A stretch of 47,900 nt of DNA from Chloroflexota bacterium. GTDB lineage: Bacteria > Chloroflexota > Dehalococcoidia > Lucifugimonadales > Lucifugimonadaceae. Within the stretch, counting starts at the first letter, position 1, and each line of letters starts with the position of its first letter. Shown one piece after another: positions 17,222 to 26,288 of this stretch. The stretch lies in NCBI GenBank assembly GCA_009838175.1, contig VXSB01000012.1:1-47900 (forward strand), written 5' to 3'. A program made the translations under genes and the position numbers. Below the pieces are notes generated by a model. That model saw only the letters and a program-made list of their open reading frames with translations. It searched no databases and was not told where the DNA came from.

Positions 17222-17276
17222 TGCCGTGAGACGGTTCTCGAAACCGTTGGTTGATGACGTAGTTTCTTGTTGCTGA

Positions 17277-18353
17277 GTGATCTCTCTTCGCCCCTGTCGA
17301 GCCGGAAATCGAGCGCGCTTCGAATCTTCGATTTATCGCAGTCGCCAACTTAGAATCCTAACTTACGACGCAACCGAGCGATGCAATACTCACTGCCCTC
17401 CACCGCAACTTCAATTGCCGTTCAACATTGACGAAGCCAAACACCGACCACCGCTGAAAATCGGCGGTCGCATCTTCGATTGGGGTTCCCGCACATACAT
17501 CATGGGAATCCTGAACGTCACACCCGATTCCTTTTCGGGCGACGGCACTATGCGGAAGGGGACGGATTGGATAAGCGCATCCGTCGATGCGGCGTTACGG
17601 ATGGAAGATAACGGCGCAGACATCATCGACATCGGCGGAGAGTCAACGCGACCGGCATCGGTCTATCCCGATGCCCGCCCTGTTCCCGCAGACGAGGAGC
17701 TCGAGCGTGTACTACCCGTCATTTCAGCTTTTAGGCAGCGCAGCGATATCCCGATCAGCATCGATACACGCAAATCTGAAGTCGCGGATGTTGCTCTCTC
17801 CGAGGGTGCCAGCATGGCGAACGACGTGTCGATGTTGTCAGACCCTGACATGGCGATGCGCGTCGCCAAACACAACGCGCCTATCGTCATCAGTCACATC
17901 CGAGCTAAGGCACAGTACAACGACGTTATTGCCGACATCACCACGGAGCTTGGCAACGCAGTTTCAAGCGCCCTAAGATACGGGGTGGCCGAATCTCGAA
18001 TCATCGTTGATCCGGGCATTGGTTTTGCCAAGAATGCGTCTCATAGCCTGGAAGCGTTGCGACATCTCGATTCGATCAAGACTAATCTCGGCAATCTGCC
18101 CGTCTTGATAGGCGCATCACGCAAATCATTCATCGGTGCGATCCTTGACGCGGAACCGGACGATCGGGTTGAGGGCAATGCCGCTTCCACCGCACTTGCC
18201 ATCGCTTCAGGTGCCGATATCTTGCGGGTACATGAAGTCCGCGAGATGGCGCGAGTTGCAAAGGTGGCTGACGCGATAGTTCGAGGCTGGGAGCCCGGAT
18301 ATCAAGGATCGCAAAGCGAGCGTGTGCGTCGAGCGGTTGAAAGGCAAACCTGA
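17277..18353 (+). CDS. folP: Dihydropteroate synthase
   Basis: FolP joins p-aminobenzoate to the pterin diphosphate in folate synthesis. The barrel shows all the usual loops: IMGILNVTPDSFSGDG with the metal Asn, DIGGESTRP, the DPGIGFAK loop, and IGASRKSFIG with the pterin-contacting Lys/Arg. The core begins near residue 62, leaving an unusually long, Cys-containing N-terminal part if the GTG at 17277 is used. A TTG at 17415 would remove most of it; neither has a clear ribosome site, so the start is uncertain. The gene abuts folK with no gap. Confidence 0.9.
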   Translation: MISLRPCRAGNRARFESSIYRSRQLRILTYDATERCNTHCPPPQLQLPFNIDEAKHRPPLKIGGRIFDWGSRTYIMGILNVTPDSFSGDGTMRKGTDWISASVDAALRMEDNGADIIDIGGESTRPASVYPDARPVPADEELERVLPVISAFRQRSDIPISIDTRKSEVADVALSEGASMANDVSMLSDPDMAMRVAKHNAPIVISHIRAKAQYNDVIADITTELGNAVSSALRYGVAESRIIVDPGIGFAKNASHSLEALRHLDSIKTNLGNLPVLIGASRKSFIGAILDAEPDDRVEGNAASTALAIASGADILRVHEVREMARVAKVADAIVRGWEPGYQGSQSERVRRAVERQT

Positions 18354-18950
18354 TTGGTCTCGAACCTCAAACCGAACATCGCCTATATCGGTCTCGGCAG
18401 CAATCTAGGCGACCGCGTCGCGTATCTGCGATCCGCCGTCAACGCGATTCAACATCTCGGTGATTCAATGTCCATATCGTCGATCTACGAATCCGAGCCG
18501 TTCGGCGTCGGTGATGAACAGCAACCTATGTATCTGAACATGGCGGTCTCGATTAAGACGATACTCGCCCCTGAACAGCTACTATCGAAACTCATGGATA
18601 TCGAATGCGCCAATGGACGTGTCCGAATCCGAAAAAACGAGCCGCGCTCCTTGGACCTCGACGTTTTGATGTTCGGTGACAAAAAGATCGAGACTCCAGC
18701 ATTATCCGTGCCCCATCCGCGAATGCACGAGCGGGCGTTCGTGATGCTGCCACTCGCCGAGATTGCTCCACATTCGGTTCATCCCGTGTTGCAGCGCACC
18801 ATATCGGAGATTGCCGCGGGTATACCCTGCCAAGGTGTGCGGCGCATCGGAGAGTACTTGCCCCTTTCGAGAATCGAAGGGGGCGCGCACGAGCCCAAAT
18901 CGACCGACATAGAGTGTGCGGGGGATGCCCGCCTTACGAATCCTGTCTGA
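18354..18950 (+). CDS. folK: 2-amino-4-hydroxy-6-hydroxymethyldihydropteridine diphosphokinase
   Basis: HPPK transfers diphosphate from ATP to the pterin, making the substrate of FolP. The protein of 198 residues opens with the family start AYIGLGSNLGD. It has the pterin-binding ESEPFG and ends the core with the metal-binding signature EPRSLDLDVLMFG and VPHPRMHERAFVMLPL. The last 40 residues are an extension beyond the usual domain. A TTG directly after the folP stop (TGA then TTG) is the start, so translation is probably coupled. Confidence 0.9.
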   Translation: MVSNLKPNIAYIGLGSNLGDRVAYLRSAVNAIQHLGDSMSISSIYESEPFGVGDEQQPMYLNMAVSIKTILAPEQLLSKLMDIECANGRVRIRKNEPRSLDLDVLMFGDKKIETPALSVPHPRMHERAFVMLPLAEIAPHSVHPVLQRTISEIAAGIPCQGVRRIGEYLPLSRIEGGAHEPKSTDIECAGDARLTNPV

Positions 18951-19029
18951 GCGCCTGAATAAAGATGTACGCCGCGATCGCTAGGAATATCGCCCAGATG
19001 AAGATGCGTGGACTGATCTTTTTGAACAC
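18934..19029 (-). CDS. Candidate 31-residue single-helix membrane protein
   Basis: On the minus strand, GTG at 19029 opens a frame that ends in TAA at 18936-18934. The peptide begins VFKKISPR, continues with a hydrophobic helix (IFIWAIFLAIAAYIFI) and ends QALRQDS. The positive-inside start, one membrane span and polar tail are what real small membrane proteins look like. It overlaps the last 17 bases of folK and otherwise fills the folK-HAD gap. GGA about seven bases before the start is a weak ribosome site. No function can be given. Confidence 0.35.
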   Translation of the reverse strand: MFKKISPRIFIWAIFLAIAAYIFIQALRQDS

Positions 19030-19062
19030 TGAGAATCCGTACCAGACAGGATGGTGTCATCG

Positions 19063-19893
19063 ATGAGCAACGGGCCTTTTTCAGCAATCGTATCCGACAT
19101 CGATGGGACGCTGTTGACGCGGGTAAATGGCAACATTTCGCCCCGACTTAAGGCGGCGGTCGCCGAGGTGACGAATCGAGGTATCCCGTTTTCGATATCT
19201 ACGGGCAGGATGCGGCGATCGGCTTGGATCGTGCATCAGGAGATCGGTGCCAACGCCACGATGATCTGCTACCAAGGCGCGATGGCGGTCGATGCGGAGA
19301 CGAACACGTTGCTCAAGCACGAACGCTTGGACGAAGCGACCGCCGCAGAGGCGATCCACTTCTTCAAGAGTCGTGAACTCGACATACGCGTCTATGTCGA
19401 CGACGATGTCTTCGTATCTCACCAAGACGAGGAAGATTTCGACTACGCTCAGCGCAACCACGCCAAACTGGTCAAGGTCGACGATCTATTCCCCCTCGCC
19501 AACCGCGAGCCTACCGTGGTACTCGGAATTTCACCTCCCAACGAAATGGCCGAGCATGTCCACGATATCGCTCGCCTGCTCGGATCGGCGGCGGAAGTCA
19601 CCCACTCGCTGCCCCACTTCTGCGAAGTCGGATCGCCTCGTGCAGGAAAGGTACGCGCTCTGCAATGGCTTGCCGAACGTCACGGTCTCGAACCGTCCGA
19701 CTACATCACCTTCGGAGACGGACTTGGCGACCTCGAAATGGTCCGCTGGGCAGGACGCGGATACGCTGTCGGCAACGCTCACCCCATGGTCATCGACGCC
19801 GCCCATGACCACATCCCCGGCCCCGACAGCGAGGGCGTCGCTATCGAGTTGGAGCGTCTAAACGGGAGTGGGATGCTGACGAGGCAGGATTGA
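19063..19893 (+). CDS. HAD-superfamily (Cof-type) phosphatase
   Basis: The 276 residues are of the Cof/YbiV class of sugar- and nucleotide-phosphate phosphatases. Motif I is SDIDGTLL with the nucleophile Asp, motif II is SISTGRM, motif III is the Lys in RAGKVRALQWL, and motif IV is FGDGLGDLEM. In motif IV the usual Asn before the last Asp is Gly. The C2-type cap lies between motifs II and III. The second ATG (19063) is preferred because AGG lies about ten bases upstream, while the first ATG (19051) touches it directly. The substrate is unknown. It may be transcribed with folPK. Confidence 0.85.
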   Translation: MSNGPFSAIVSDIDGTLLTRVNGNISPRLKAAVAEVTNRGIPFSISTGRMRRSAWIVHQEIGANATMICYQGAMAVDAETNTLLKHERLDEATAAEAIHFFKSRELDIRVYVDDDVFVSHQDEEDFDYAQRNHAKLVKVDDLFPLANREPTVVLGISPPNEMAEHVHDIARLLGSAAEVTHSLPHFCEVGSPRAGKVRALQWLAERHGLEPSDYITFGDGLGDLEMVRWAGRGYAVGNAHPMVIDAAHDHIPGPDSEGVAIELERLNGSGMLTRQD

Positions 19894-20008
19894 ACCTGCG
19901 TTTCCCGATTATTCCAATTCGCATATAATGCGGCGCAGTCGTAGCGTTCGCGCCTACCGTGCGAAGCATTGCGTACTGCTTTGATCTGAACCTGGCCTAA
20001 ATCGCGAC

Positions 20009-21019
20009 ATGTCCGTAACTTATCTGCTGAAGAGAGTTGGACTTTTCTTGCTCGTCGTCTGGTTGGGAGTAACGATCAACTTCTTCTTGCCCCGCCTAGC
20101 ACCCGGTGACCCGATACAGGAATACCTAGGCCAACTAGCTCAACAAGGGATGTTCGTAGGGGACCCATCGGCTGGGTTCGTTGAGGAATACCGCGCTAAG
20201 TTCGGCCTCGATAAACCGATGTGGCAACAGTACATCAACTATTGGATCGATGTCTCTCAATTCAACTTCGGCCTGTCTGTAACCGACTATCCAGTTGAAG
20301 TAACGAGGGTGATTAGGGCGGCGCTACCATGGACTTTGGGATTGTTGACGACTGCCACAATAATCGGATTCGTTTTAGGGACGTTGTTCGGGGCGCTGAT
20401 GGTTGCGGCGCCCGGGCCTTGGAAGCGGTTACTGGCGTGGACAACACCGTTCGTGATGATTGTTCATTCGATCCCGTACTTCTTGCTAGGGATTGTGCTG
20501 ATTGCTCTGTTCGCCTTTACGTGGGCGGTGTTTCCGTTAGGTGGTGGCTACACGTTGGGCGAGTCGCCAGAGTTCAGCCTCGACGGCCTCTTCACGATTG
20601 TCAAACATGCGTTCCTGCCGGCGTTGTCGCTGGTCGCAGTCGCCGCCGGGGGCTGGGCTATCGTAATGCGTTCGATGATTGTGATCGTCCAGGGCGAAGA
20701 TTACGTGCAGATGTCGCGAGCGATGGGATTGAAGCCTTGGCGCGTCTTTTATACGTACCAAGTCCGGAACGCGTTGTTGCCGCAGATAACGTTCCTCGCC
20801 TTGAGTCTGGGGTTCATTGTGTCGGGATCGGCTCTTGTGGAGGTCGTGTTTGTCTATCCGGGCATCGGTACGATATTGCTCGACGCCATAACGGTCAAGG
20901 ACTTGCCGCTGTTGCAGCTGATACTTCTGGTGGTGATTGTCGTGGTGACTTTGTTCCTGATTCTGCTCGACATCATCTACCCGATATTGGACCCGAGGAT
21001 TCGGCATGAGACCGATTAG
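20009..21019 (+). CDS. ABC transporter permease, DppB type
   Basis: This is an inner-membrane permease of the peptide/nickel importer family. The 336 residues have the N-terminal helix (LLKRVGLFLLVVWLGVTINF) followed by the typical LPRLAPGDP. A periplasmic region with KFGLDKPMWQQYINYW comes next, then five helices. The coupling segment that meets the ATPase is ARGL-like (SRAMGLKPWRVFYTYQVRNA). It starts a five-gene set with the second permease, two ATPases and a binding protein, spaced by 12 bases or overlapping except before the binding-protein gene. The substrate, probably short peptides or a related oligomer, cannot be fixed from sequence. Confidence 0.9.
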   Translation: MSVTYLLKRVGLFLLVVWLGVTINFFLPRLAPGDPIQEYLGQLAQQGMFVGDPSAGFVEEYRAKFGLDKPMWQQYINYWIDVSQFNFGLSVTDYPVEVTRVIRAALPWTLGLLTTATIIGFVLGTLFGALMVAAPGPWKRLLAWTTPFVMIVHSIPYFLLGIVLIALFAFTWAVFPLGGGYTLGESPEFSLDGLFTIVKHAFLPALSLVAVAAGGWAIVMRSMIVIVQGEDYVQMSRAMGLKPWRVFYTYQVRNALLPQITFLALSLGFIVSGSALVEVVFVYPGIGTILLDAITVKDLPLLQLILLVVIVVVTLFLILLDIIYPILDPRIRHETD

Positions 21020-21031
21020 TCAGATAGTGGC

Positions 21032-21922
21032 GTGACAGTAGCACAGAGCAGCAACGATATTCCTTCGGTGTCTTTGACGCGCAGGTTCTTCCGGTTGTTG
21101 GTTGGGAACATGCTGCTTCTCCTCGGGTTGGCACTGCTAGGGGCGATTATCGCTTTTACTGTTCTCGGCTATCTGTTCGTTGATTTGGAGTTAGCGCGCC
21201 TCAACTCAGCGCCGATATCGCAACCGCCATCCATGGAGCACTGGTTCGGTACGGATGCGGTAGGCCGATCGATCCTTGCGTTGCTTGTGATCGGCACTCC
21301 GAAGACGCTACTTATCGGGTTGTTAGCGGGCGTATGCGGAATCACGATTGGGACTTGCCTCGGGTTTTTCGCCGGATATGTCAGAGGTTGGGCAGATACG
21401 GTTATCAGGATCGTCTCGGACGTTCTGTTCGTGATACCGATACTCTTCCTACTCGTCTTCATCATCGAGTACTTTCCGGTCGGAGCCATTTGGATGATGG
21501 GTATCGTCATCGGAGTCCTTTCGTGGATGGGTACCGCTCGGACGGTCCGTGCTCAAGTTTTGACCCTCCGCGAAAGGGCTTTCGTAAACATGGCACGCGC
21601 TTCCGGCGCCGGCACTTGGCGGATCATCTTCGTTGAGTTGATGCCAAACCTCACGTCGTATCTGGCGGCGAGCTTTGTCCAAGCGGTCTCCGGAGGAATA
21701 CTGTTTTCAATCGGCTTAGAGGTGCTCGGATTGGGACCTGCCAACTCGCAGACTTTAGGCTGGTCTATCTGGTGGGCGAATGACTATGGCGCCGTGCTAC
21801 GCGGATTCTGGTGGTGGTGGGGATCGCCTGTAGTGATCATCGTGATGATATTCCTCGGACTTTTTATGACGTCGTTGGGACTTGACCGCATCGCGAACCC
21901 GAGATTGCGAGGCACGTCTTGA
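21032..21922 (+). CDS. ABC transporter permease, DppC type
   Basis: The second permease of the importer has 296 residues. The N-terminal helix is at about 20-45, followed by the family's HWFGTDAVGRSILALL. Five more helices follow, and the ATPase-coupling loop includes VNMARASGAGTWRIIFVELMP. The GTG start lies 12 bases after the first permease stop. Its own stop overlaps the TTG start of the ATPase gene (TTGA, 21919-21922), pointing to coordinated translation. It would pair with the DppB-type permease at 20009-21019 to form the channel. Confidence 0.9.
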   Translation: MTVAQSSNDIPSVSLTRRFFRLLVGNMLLLLGLALLGAIIAFTVLGYLFVDLELARLNSAPISQPPSMEHWFGTDAVGRSILALLVIGTPKTLLIGLLAGVCGITIGTCLGFFAGYVRGWADTVIRIVSDVLFVIPILFLLVFIIEYFPVGAIWMMGIVIGVLSWMGTARTVRAQVLTLRERAFVNMARASGAGTWRIIFVELMPNLTSYLAASFVQAVSGGILFSIGLEVLGLGPANSQTLGWSIWWANDYGAVLRGFWWWWGSPVVIIVMIFLGLFMTSLGLDRIANPRLRGTS

Positions 21923-22902
21923 CGTCTGGAAACGGCGGGCCGGTCCTCAAGATCAACAACTTGACGGTGGAGTACGAGACGCCGCGAGGGATGCTGCGCG
22001 CGGCGGATAGTGTCTCGTTTGAGTTACGGCCCGGGCAACGCTTCGGCCTCGTGGGAGAATCTGGGTCGGGCAAGACGACGACCGCGCTGGCTTTGATGCG
22101 ATTGACGCAGCTTCCGGGGCGGATAGTCGATGGGGAAGTGCTGTTGGATGGTGTTGATTTGCTGGGGCTTTCGGAAAACGAGATGCGCGAGGTGAGGTTG
22201 GCGCAGATATCTTACGTCCCTCAAGGCGCCATGAACTCACTGAATCCGGTGATCAAAGTTGGCAACCAGATAGCTAATGGATTCAAAGACCATCTCGACA
22301 GCATCAGCAGGTCAGAGATTTCGGAGCGGATAGTCCAGGTTCTGCAGAGCGTGGGTCTCGATCCTGCGGTGTCTCGGATGTATCCACACGAATTGAGCGG
22401 CGGGATGAAACAACGCGTCGCGATCGCCATTGCGGTCTCGTTGGGGCCGAAGGTGATTATCGCGGATGAACCCACGAGCGCGTTGGATGTTGTGGTGCAA
22501 CGCGAAGTGATGTTAACGCTGCGCAAGTTGCAGGAGGAGATCGGTGCGGCGGTTTTGATAGTCGGGCACGACATGGGTCTGATGGCGCAGTTCGCGTCTC
22601 ACGTCGGGGTTATGTATGCGGGGAGACTCGTGGAGGTCGGCGAAGTGTTGGACATCTTCGATGATCCGTTCCATCCGTACACGAGGGCGTTGATCGCCAG
22701 CTTGCCGTCAACAAGTCGGCGACATAGACTGACGGGGATTCCCGGGCTTCCTCCTGCCCTGCTCGAACTCCCTGGCGGATGCTCGTTTAATCCGCGCTGC
22801 GATTCGGTGATGGAGGTTTGCAGGTCTGCGGATCCGAGTTACGACCAGATCCGAGAAGGTCGGTGGACAAGTTGCCATCTCTACGCGGAGGCGGCAACAT
22901 GA
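21919..22902 (+). CDS. ABC transporter ATP-binding protein, DppD type
   Basis: This cytoplasmic ATPase of 327 residues powers the importer. Walker A is GLVGESGSGKTTTA, the signature is ELSGGMKQRVAIA, Walker B is VIIADEPTSALD, and the switch His is in IVGHDMGLMA. The oligopeptide-family C-terminal extension carries CSFNPRCDSVMEVC, the cysteine pattern that in DppD/OppD-type proteins has been linked to an iron-sulphur cluster. It starts at a TTG overlapping the permease stop and ends in an ATGA overlap with the next ATPase. Confidence 0.92.
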   Translation: MTSGNGGPVLKINNLTVEYETPRGMLRAADSVSFELRPGQRFGLVGESGSGKTTTALALMRLTQLPGRIVDGEVLLDGVDLLGLSENEMREVRLAQISYVPQGAMNSLNPVIKVGNQIANGFKDHLDSISRSEISERIVQVLQSVGLDPAVSRMYPHELSGGMKQRVAIAIAVSLGPKVIIADEPTSALDVVVQREVMLTLRKLQEEIGAAVLIVGHDMGLMAQFASHVGVMYAGRLVEVGEVLDIFDDPFHPYTRALIASLPSTSRRHRLTGIPGLPPALLELPGGCSFNPRCDSVMEVCRSADPSYDQIREGRWTSCHLYAEAAT

Positions 22903-23921
22903 GCGCGGTCTTAGAAGCCGACCACCTGACGCGTGTTTTCAGCCGCGGATTGTTCAACAAGGTTGAGAACGTCGCGGTCAACGACATCAGCCTTAGGGTT
23001 GACGACGACAACCCGAGCATCACCGTCATAGCAGGTGAGAGCGGGAGCGGCAAGACGACACTGGCTTCGATGCTCTTGGGTTTCATGCGTCCCACGCGAG
23101 GCGAGATCCGTTATCGTGGTCGCGAAATACATTCACTCAAGGGGGATGACTGGAGAGAGTTCCGGCGAAATGTTCAGCCGATATTCCAAGACCCGTTTGA
23201 GGTCTTCAATCCGGTCTACCGAGTCGACCGAATACTCACACAACCCGCGCAGTTGTATGGCATCGCTGATTCTGAGGATGAAGCGCACGAGATGGTAGAG
23301 GATGCATTGCGTCAGGTCGGACTGCGACCTGCGGAGACTTTGGGACGCTTTCCGCACCAGTTGAGCGGCGGGCAGCGTCAACGTATAACTGTCGCGCGGG
23401 CTTTCCTGTTGAAACCGAAGGTTATCGTGGCGGATGAGCCTGTTTCGATGATCGATGCCTCGCTTAGGGCAACGGTTTTGGAGAGCCTTCGCGAGTTGAA
23501 GACGGAGCTGGGGATATCGATCATCTACATCACCCACGACCTTACGACTGCATACCAAGTCGGCGACAGCATCTACGTGCTCTACAGAGGATCGGTTGTG
23601 GAAGCAGGCAACGTCGAAAATGTTGTCCAGCAACCCTCGCATCCTTACACCCAATTGTTGATGGGCTCCATCCCGGTTCCCGATCCGCGTGTGCCTTGGG
23701 GTGACGACCTGTCGGCGATATCATCGGGTGACCAGCGGGATGTCGCGGTTGCGGGTTGTGCCTTTGCGCCGCGTTGTCCTCACGCATTCGACCGATGCGA
23801 AGACGATCCGCCACACTATAGGCTTGACGATGATCGCGCGGTCAAATGTTTCTTGTACGGAGATAGACCGGTAACCGACTTGGATTCGATGCTTTCCCAA
23901 AATACGATGTCACCCATCTGA
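22899..23921 (+). CDS. ABC transporter ATP-binding protein, DppF type
   Basis: The partner ATPase has 340 residues from the ATG at 22899, which overlaps the previous stop as ATGA and has GGAGG upstream. Walker A is GESGSGKTTLAS, the signature LSGGQRQRITVARA, and Walker B VIVADEPVSMID, in which the usual Thr-Ser-Ala is replaced by Val-Ser-Met. The C-terminal oligopeptide domain holds CAFAPRCPHAFDRC. With the preceding ATPase it should form a heterodimer. After its stop, 87 bases without a gene lead to the binding-protein gene. Confidence 0.92.
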   Translation: MSAVLEADHLTRVFSRGLFNKVENVAVNDISLRVDDDNPSITVIAGESGSGKTTLASMLLGFMRPTRGEIRYRGREIHSLKGDDWREFRRNVQPIFQDPFEVFNPVYRVDRILTQPAQLYGIADSEDEAHEMVEDALRQVGLRPAETLGRFPHQLSGGQRQRITVARAFLLKPKVIVADEPVSMIDASLRATVLESLRELKTELGISIIYITHDLTTAYQVGDSIYVLYRGSVVEAGNVENVVQQPSHPYTQLLMGSIPVPDPRVPWGDDLSAISSGDQRDVAVAGCAFAPRCPHAFDRCEDDPPHYRLDDDRAVKCFLYGDRPVTDLDSMLSQNTMSPI

Positions 23922-24008
23922 ACAGGCGAAAAACACAATCACCCCCAAAACCAAATTTCACCTTAACGCCACCAATAACGGAGAACACAAGTAAAGGAGA
24001 TATCCGGA

Positions 24009-26054
24009 ATGTTCAAGTTACACAAGTTGCTCGCGATCGCCGCCATGAGCGTCATCCTGGCCGGCGTCGCAGCATTTGCGTGTACTTCGGAAAAGATCGT
24101 CGTCCAGACGGTCGAGGTCGAAGTCGCGCGCGAGGTGAGGGTCGTCGAGACCGTGGTCGTCGAGAAAGAGACGATCGTTGAAGGTCAGACCGTCGTCCAG
24201 ACTGTCGTCGTCGAGCGGGAACGCGTCGTTGAAGGCGAGACCGTCGTTGAGACTGTCGTCGTCGAAAAAGAGGTCGTCGTACAGCAAGAGGTGGCAGTAG
24301 AGGTCGAGAAGGTCGTTACAGCAACCGCTGAACCAACGCCGACGCCGCCAGCAGCAGCCGGAACTGAGGGTCTGCGCGATGTCGCGCGTGACCGCACGCT
24401 CGTCATAGCAATCGGTGGACAGCAACTTGATCCAGCAAATATGAACCTGTTGTCTGGCGGAGGCCTGAGTCGAATCAGGACGTTCTCCAACAACTCTTGG
24501 CTGGAGTTCCTGTTCTACTTCGGGCACCACGACGGCAAGGTGCGACCGTGGCTGGCTAAAGATTGGCAGTACAACGACACCTTCGACGAGATCACAATCA
24601 CTCTCAGGGAAGACGCACACTGGTCGGACGGCACTCCGTTTACAGCGGAGGACGTCCGCTTCACTTGGCAGGATTTGATCATCGACAATCCGTCGAGCGC
24701 ATTCCACTTCCGTCTGAAAGGCGCTGTAGAGAGCGTCGAAGCGCCGGATGACTACACCATCAAGCTGAATCTGACGCGTCCTGATCAGCGGATATTCTTC
24801 ATCCTCTTCCAAGAGAACTCAGAAGAACAGTTGCCGGTATTGCCGAAGCACATCTGGGAAGGCAAGGACCCCGAGACGTTTGAGAACGTCGACATCTCGC
24901 AGGGTTGGCCAGTCGGCACCGGCGCGTTCAAGCTTGTAAAGGCTGCACCTGAAGCATTGATTTTCGACCGCGACGACAACTGGTGGGCTGCCAAAGCCGG
25001 CGTGGCACCGTTGCCCGCCGTCGAGCGTATCGTCTTTGCGCCGTCCGGCGACGAGCAGTCAATCGCGCTGCGGTTGGCTCGCAATGAGATCGACTTGCAG
25101 TTCACGTTCCAGCCTGGACTCTTCGAGCTGACTCGAGTTAGGAACCCGAAGGTGATCTCGTGGCAGGATGACCCCTTCATCCACGACCCGAACGGCTGCA
25201 TGATCTCGATGACGATGAACAACAAGGTCGCACCGTTCGATGATCCTGCCGTCCGCCGAGCGTTGAATTTCGCCATCGACAAGCAGTCCGTTGCTAACCT
25301 CGCGTTTGAGGGAACTACCATGCCAGTTGCGGTGCCACTGGCGATCGGTTTCCCAGGGCCAGCAGCCTACTACGAAGAGATACGAGATCTGATCGAAGCC
25401 GACGGTACGGATCAGCACAATCCGGAGAAGGCCGCAGAGATCATGGAAGCCGCAGGGTATTCCCGCAACGACGACGGCTTTTGGACAGATGCGAACGGCG
25501 AAGTTCTCTTGATCGAACTCTGGAACCCGTCCCCCGGATACTGGAAAATGTCCCGCGCAGGGACCGCAGTCGTTGAGAGCGCGCAGCGCGCCGGCTTCGA
25601 CGCTGTCGAGCGACGTGGTTTGACCGGTTTCTGGGGCAAACAGGCAGTTGGCGACCTGCCGTCATGGCTGACTTGGCACTGCGGCAGCACCGTTGAGCCA
25701 TACCAGACCTACGTCCACTGGCACTCCAACAACTCCGCTGATATCGGAGAAACCGTGGCGTACTTCCTCTCGGCTCCTCGATACGAGAACTCCGAGTACG
25801 ACGCTCTCGTTGACCAGATGGGCATGTTGGAAGCATCGCCTGACAACGCCGAATACATCGACCTGTTCCGCAAAGCAACTGAGATCATCCTCCGTGACAT
25901 GCCGGAGATCCAGTTGGTGATTGATGGACACATAAACGCGATGAACACGACGTACTGGACCGGTTGGCCAACGAGTCAGACGGCGGACCTCCGCTCAGAG
26001 CGCATCTGGGCCGAGTTTTACCACGCGATCATCCGATTGCAACCTGCTGGCTGA
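24009..26054 (+). CDS. Solute-binding lipoprotein, family 5, with coiled-coil neck
   Basis: This binding protein delivers substrate to the importer encoded upstream. The 681 residues open with a signal peptide and lipobox ending at Cys25 (VAAFAC). Residues of about 31-108 are a Val/Glu-rich repeat (VVQTVEVEV, VVETVVVEKE) that should form a long coiled coil. A short Pro/Thr spacer follows, then the family 5 domain of about 540 residues (RDVARDRTLVIAIGG onward). AGGAG precedes the ATG. The neck probably lifts the binding domain away from the membrane, and may bring copies together. It is very similar along its length to the next binding protein (26289-28337). Confidence 0.92.
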   Translation: MFKLHKLLAIAAMSVILAGVAAFACTSEKIVVQTVEVEVAREVRVVETVVVEKETIVEGQTVVQTVVVERERVVEGETVVETVVVEKEVVVQQEVAVEVEKVVTATAEPTPTPPAAAGTEGLRDVARDRTLVIAIGGQQLDPANMNLLSGGGLSRIRTFSNNSWLEFLFYFGHHDGKVRPWLAKDWQYNDTFDEITITLREDAHWSDGTPFTAEDVRFTWQDLIIDNPSSAFHFRLKGAVESVEAPDDYTIKLNLTRPDQRIFFILFQENSEEQLPVLPKHIWEGKDPETFENVDISQGWPVGTGAFKLVKAAPEALIFDRDDNWWAAKAGVAPLPAVERIVFAPSGDEQSIALRLARNEIDLQFTFQPGLFELTRVRNPKVISWQDDPFIHDPNGCMISMTMNNKVAPFDDPAVRRALNFAIDKQSVANLAFEGTTMPVAVPLAIGFPGPAAYYEEIRDLIEADGTDQHNPEKAAEIMEAAGYSRNDDGFWTDANGEVLLIELWNPSPGYWKMSRAGTAVVESAQRAGFDAVERRGLTGFWGKQAVGDLPSWLTWHCGSTVEPYQTYVHWHSNNSADIGETVAYFLSAPRYENSEYDALVDQMGMLEASPDNAEYIDLFRKATEIILRDMPEIQLVIDGHINAMNTTYWTGWPTSQTADLRSERIWAEFYHAIIRLQPAG

Positions 26055-26088
26055 TAGTCCAGCAGTTCCGATCTAGCGATCAAATCAT

Positions 26089-26121
26089 CAGGGCCCGTTC
26101 CTACGAGCGGGCCCTGTTTTA
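26089..26121 (+). terminator. Rho-independent terminator after the first binding-protein gene
   Basis: CAGGGCCCG (26089-26097) pairs perfectly with CGGGCCCTG (26108-26116) across a ten-base loop and is followed by TTTTA. It ends the first transporter operon 35 bases after the binding-protein stop, so the second binding protein probably has its own promoter. Confidence 0.8.
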
Positions 26122-26181
26122 CTTCGCGACAATTTCTCGCCGAGCTTGTCGGACAAGCATCATCCTTAAATCGCTGGTATC

Positions 26182-26209
26182 TTACGAAACCATACGGATG
26201 ATTTCGTAA
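26182..26209. promoter_or_regulatory. Inverted repeat, possible operator
   Basis: TTACGAAA (26182-26189) and TTTCGTAA (26202-26209) are perfect inverted halves 12 bases apart, centred about 93 bases before the second binding-protein ATG. The spacing (centre to centre 20) would suit a dimeric regulator bound on one face of the helix. No strong promoter is obvious; TTGCTC about 17 bases before TGTATA (near 26256) is a weak candidate. No regulator gene is nearby. Confidence 0.35.
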
Positions 26210-26288
26210 AGATTACGCAACACCGCATTATTGCTCGAAGTTTTGACGTAATTTGTATATGGCGACACAAATGAAAGAGGCAACCAAA

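Noticed and set aside
19875..19915. tRNA-like T-arm on the minus strand (GCAGG TTCAAT CCTGC)
   Set aside because: The loop has six bases instead of seven. No matching acceptor, D or anticodon arm was found, there is no CCA, and it overlaps the end of the HAD gene.
24090..24340. Tandem DNA repeats as a CRISPR-like array
   Set aside because: The repeats are codon-level echoes of the VVETVVVEKE protein motif, with no spacers and in frame.
24018..24812. Minus-strand open frame of 264 codons inside the binding-protein gene
   Set aside because: It is a shadow of the repetitive coiled-coil coding region; the Asp-rich product has no family features.
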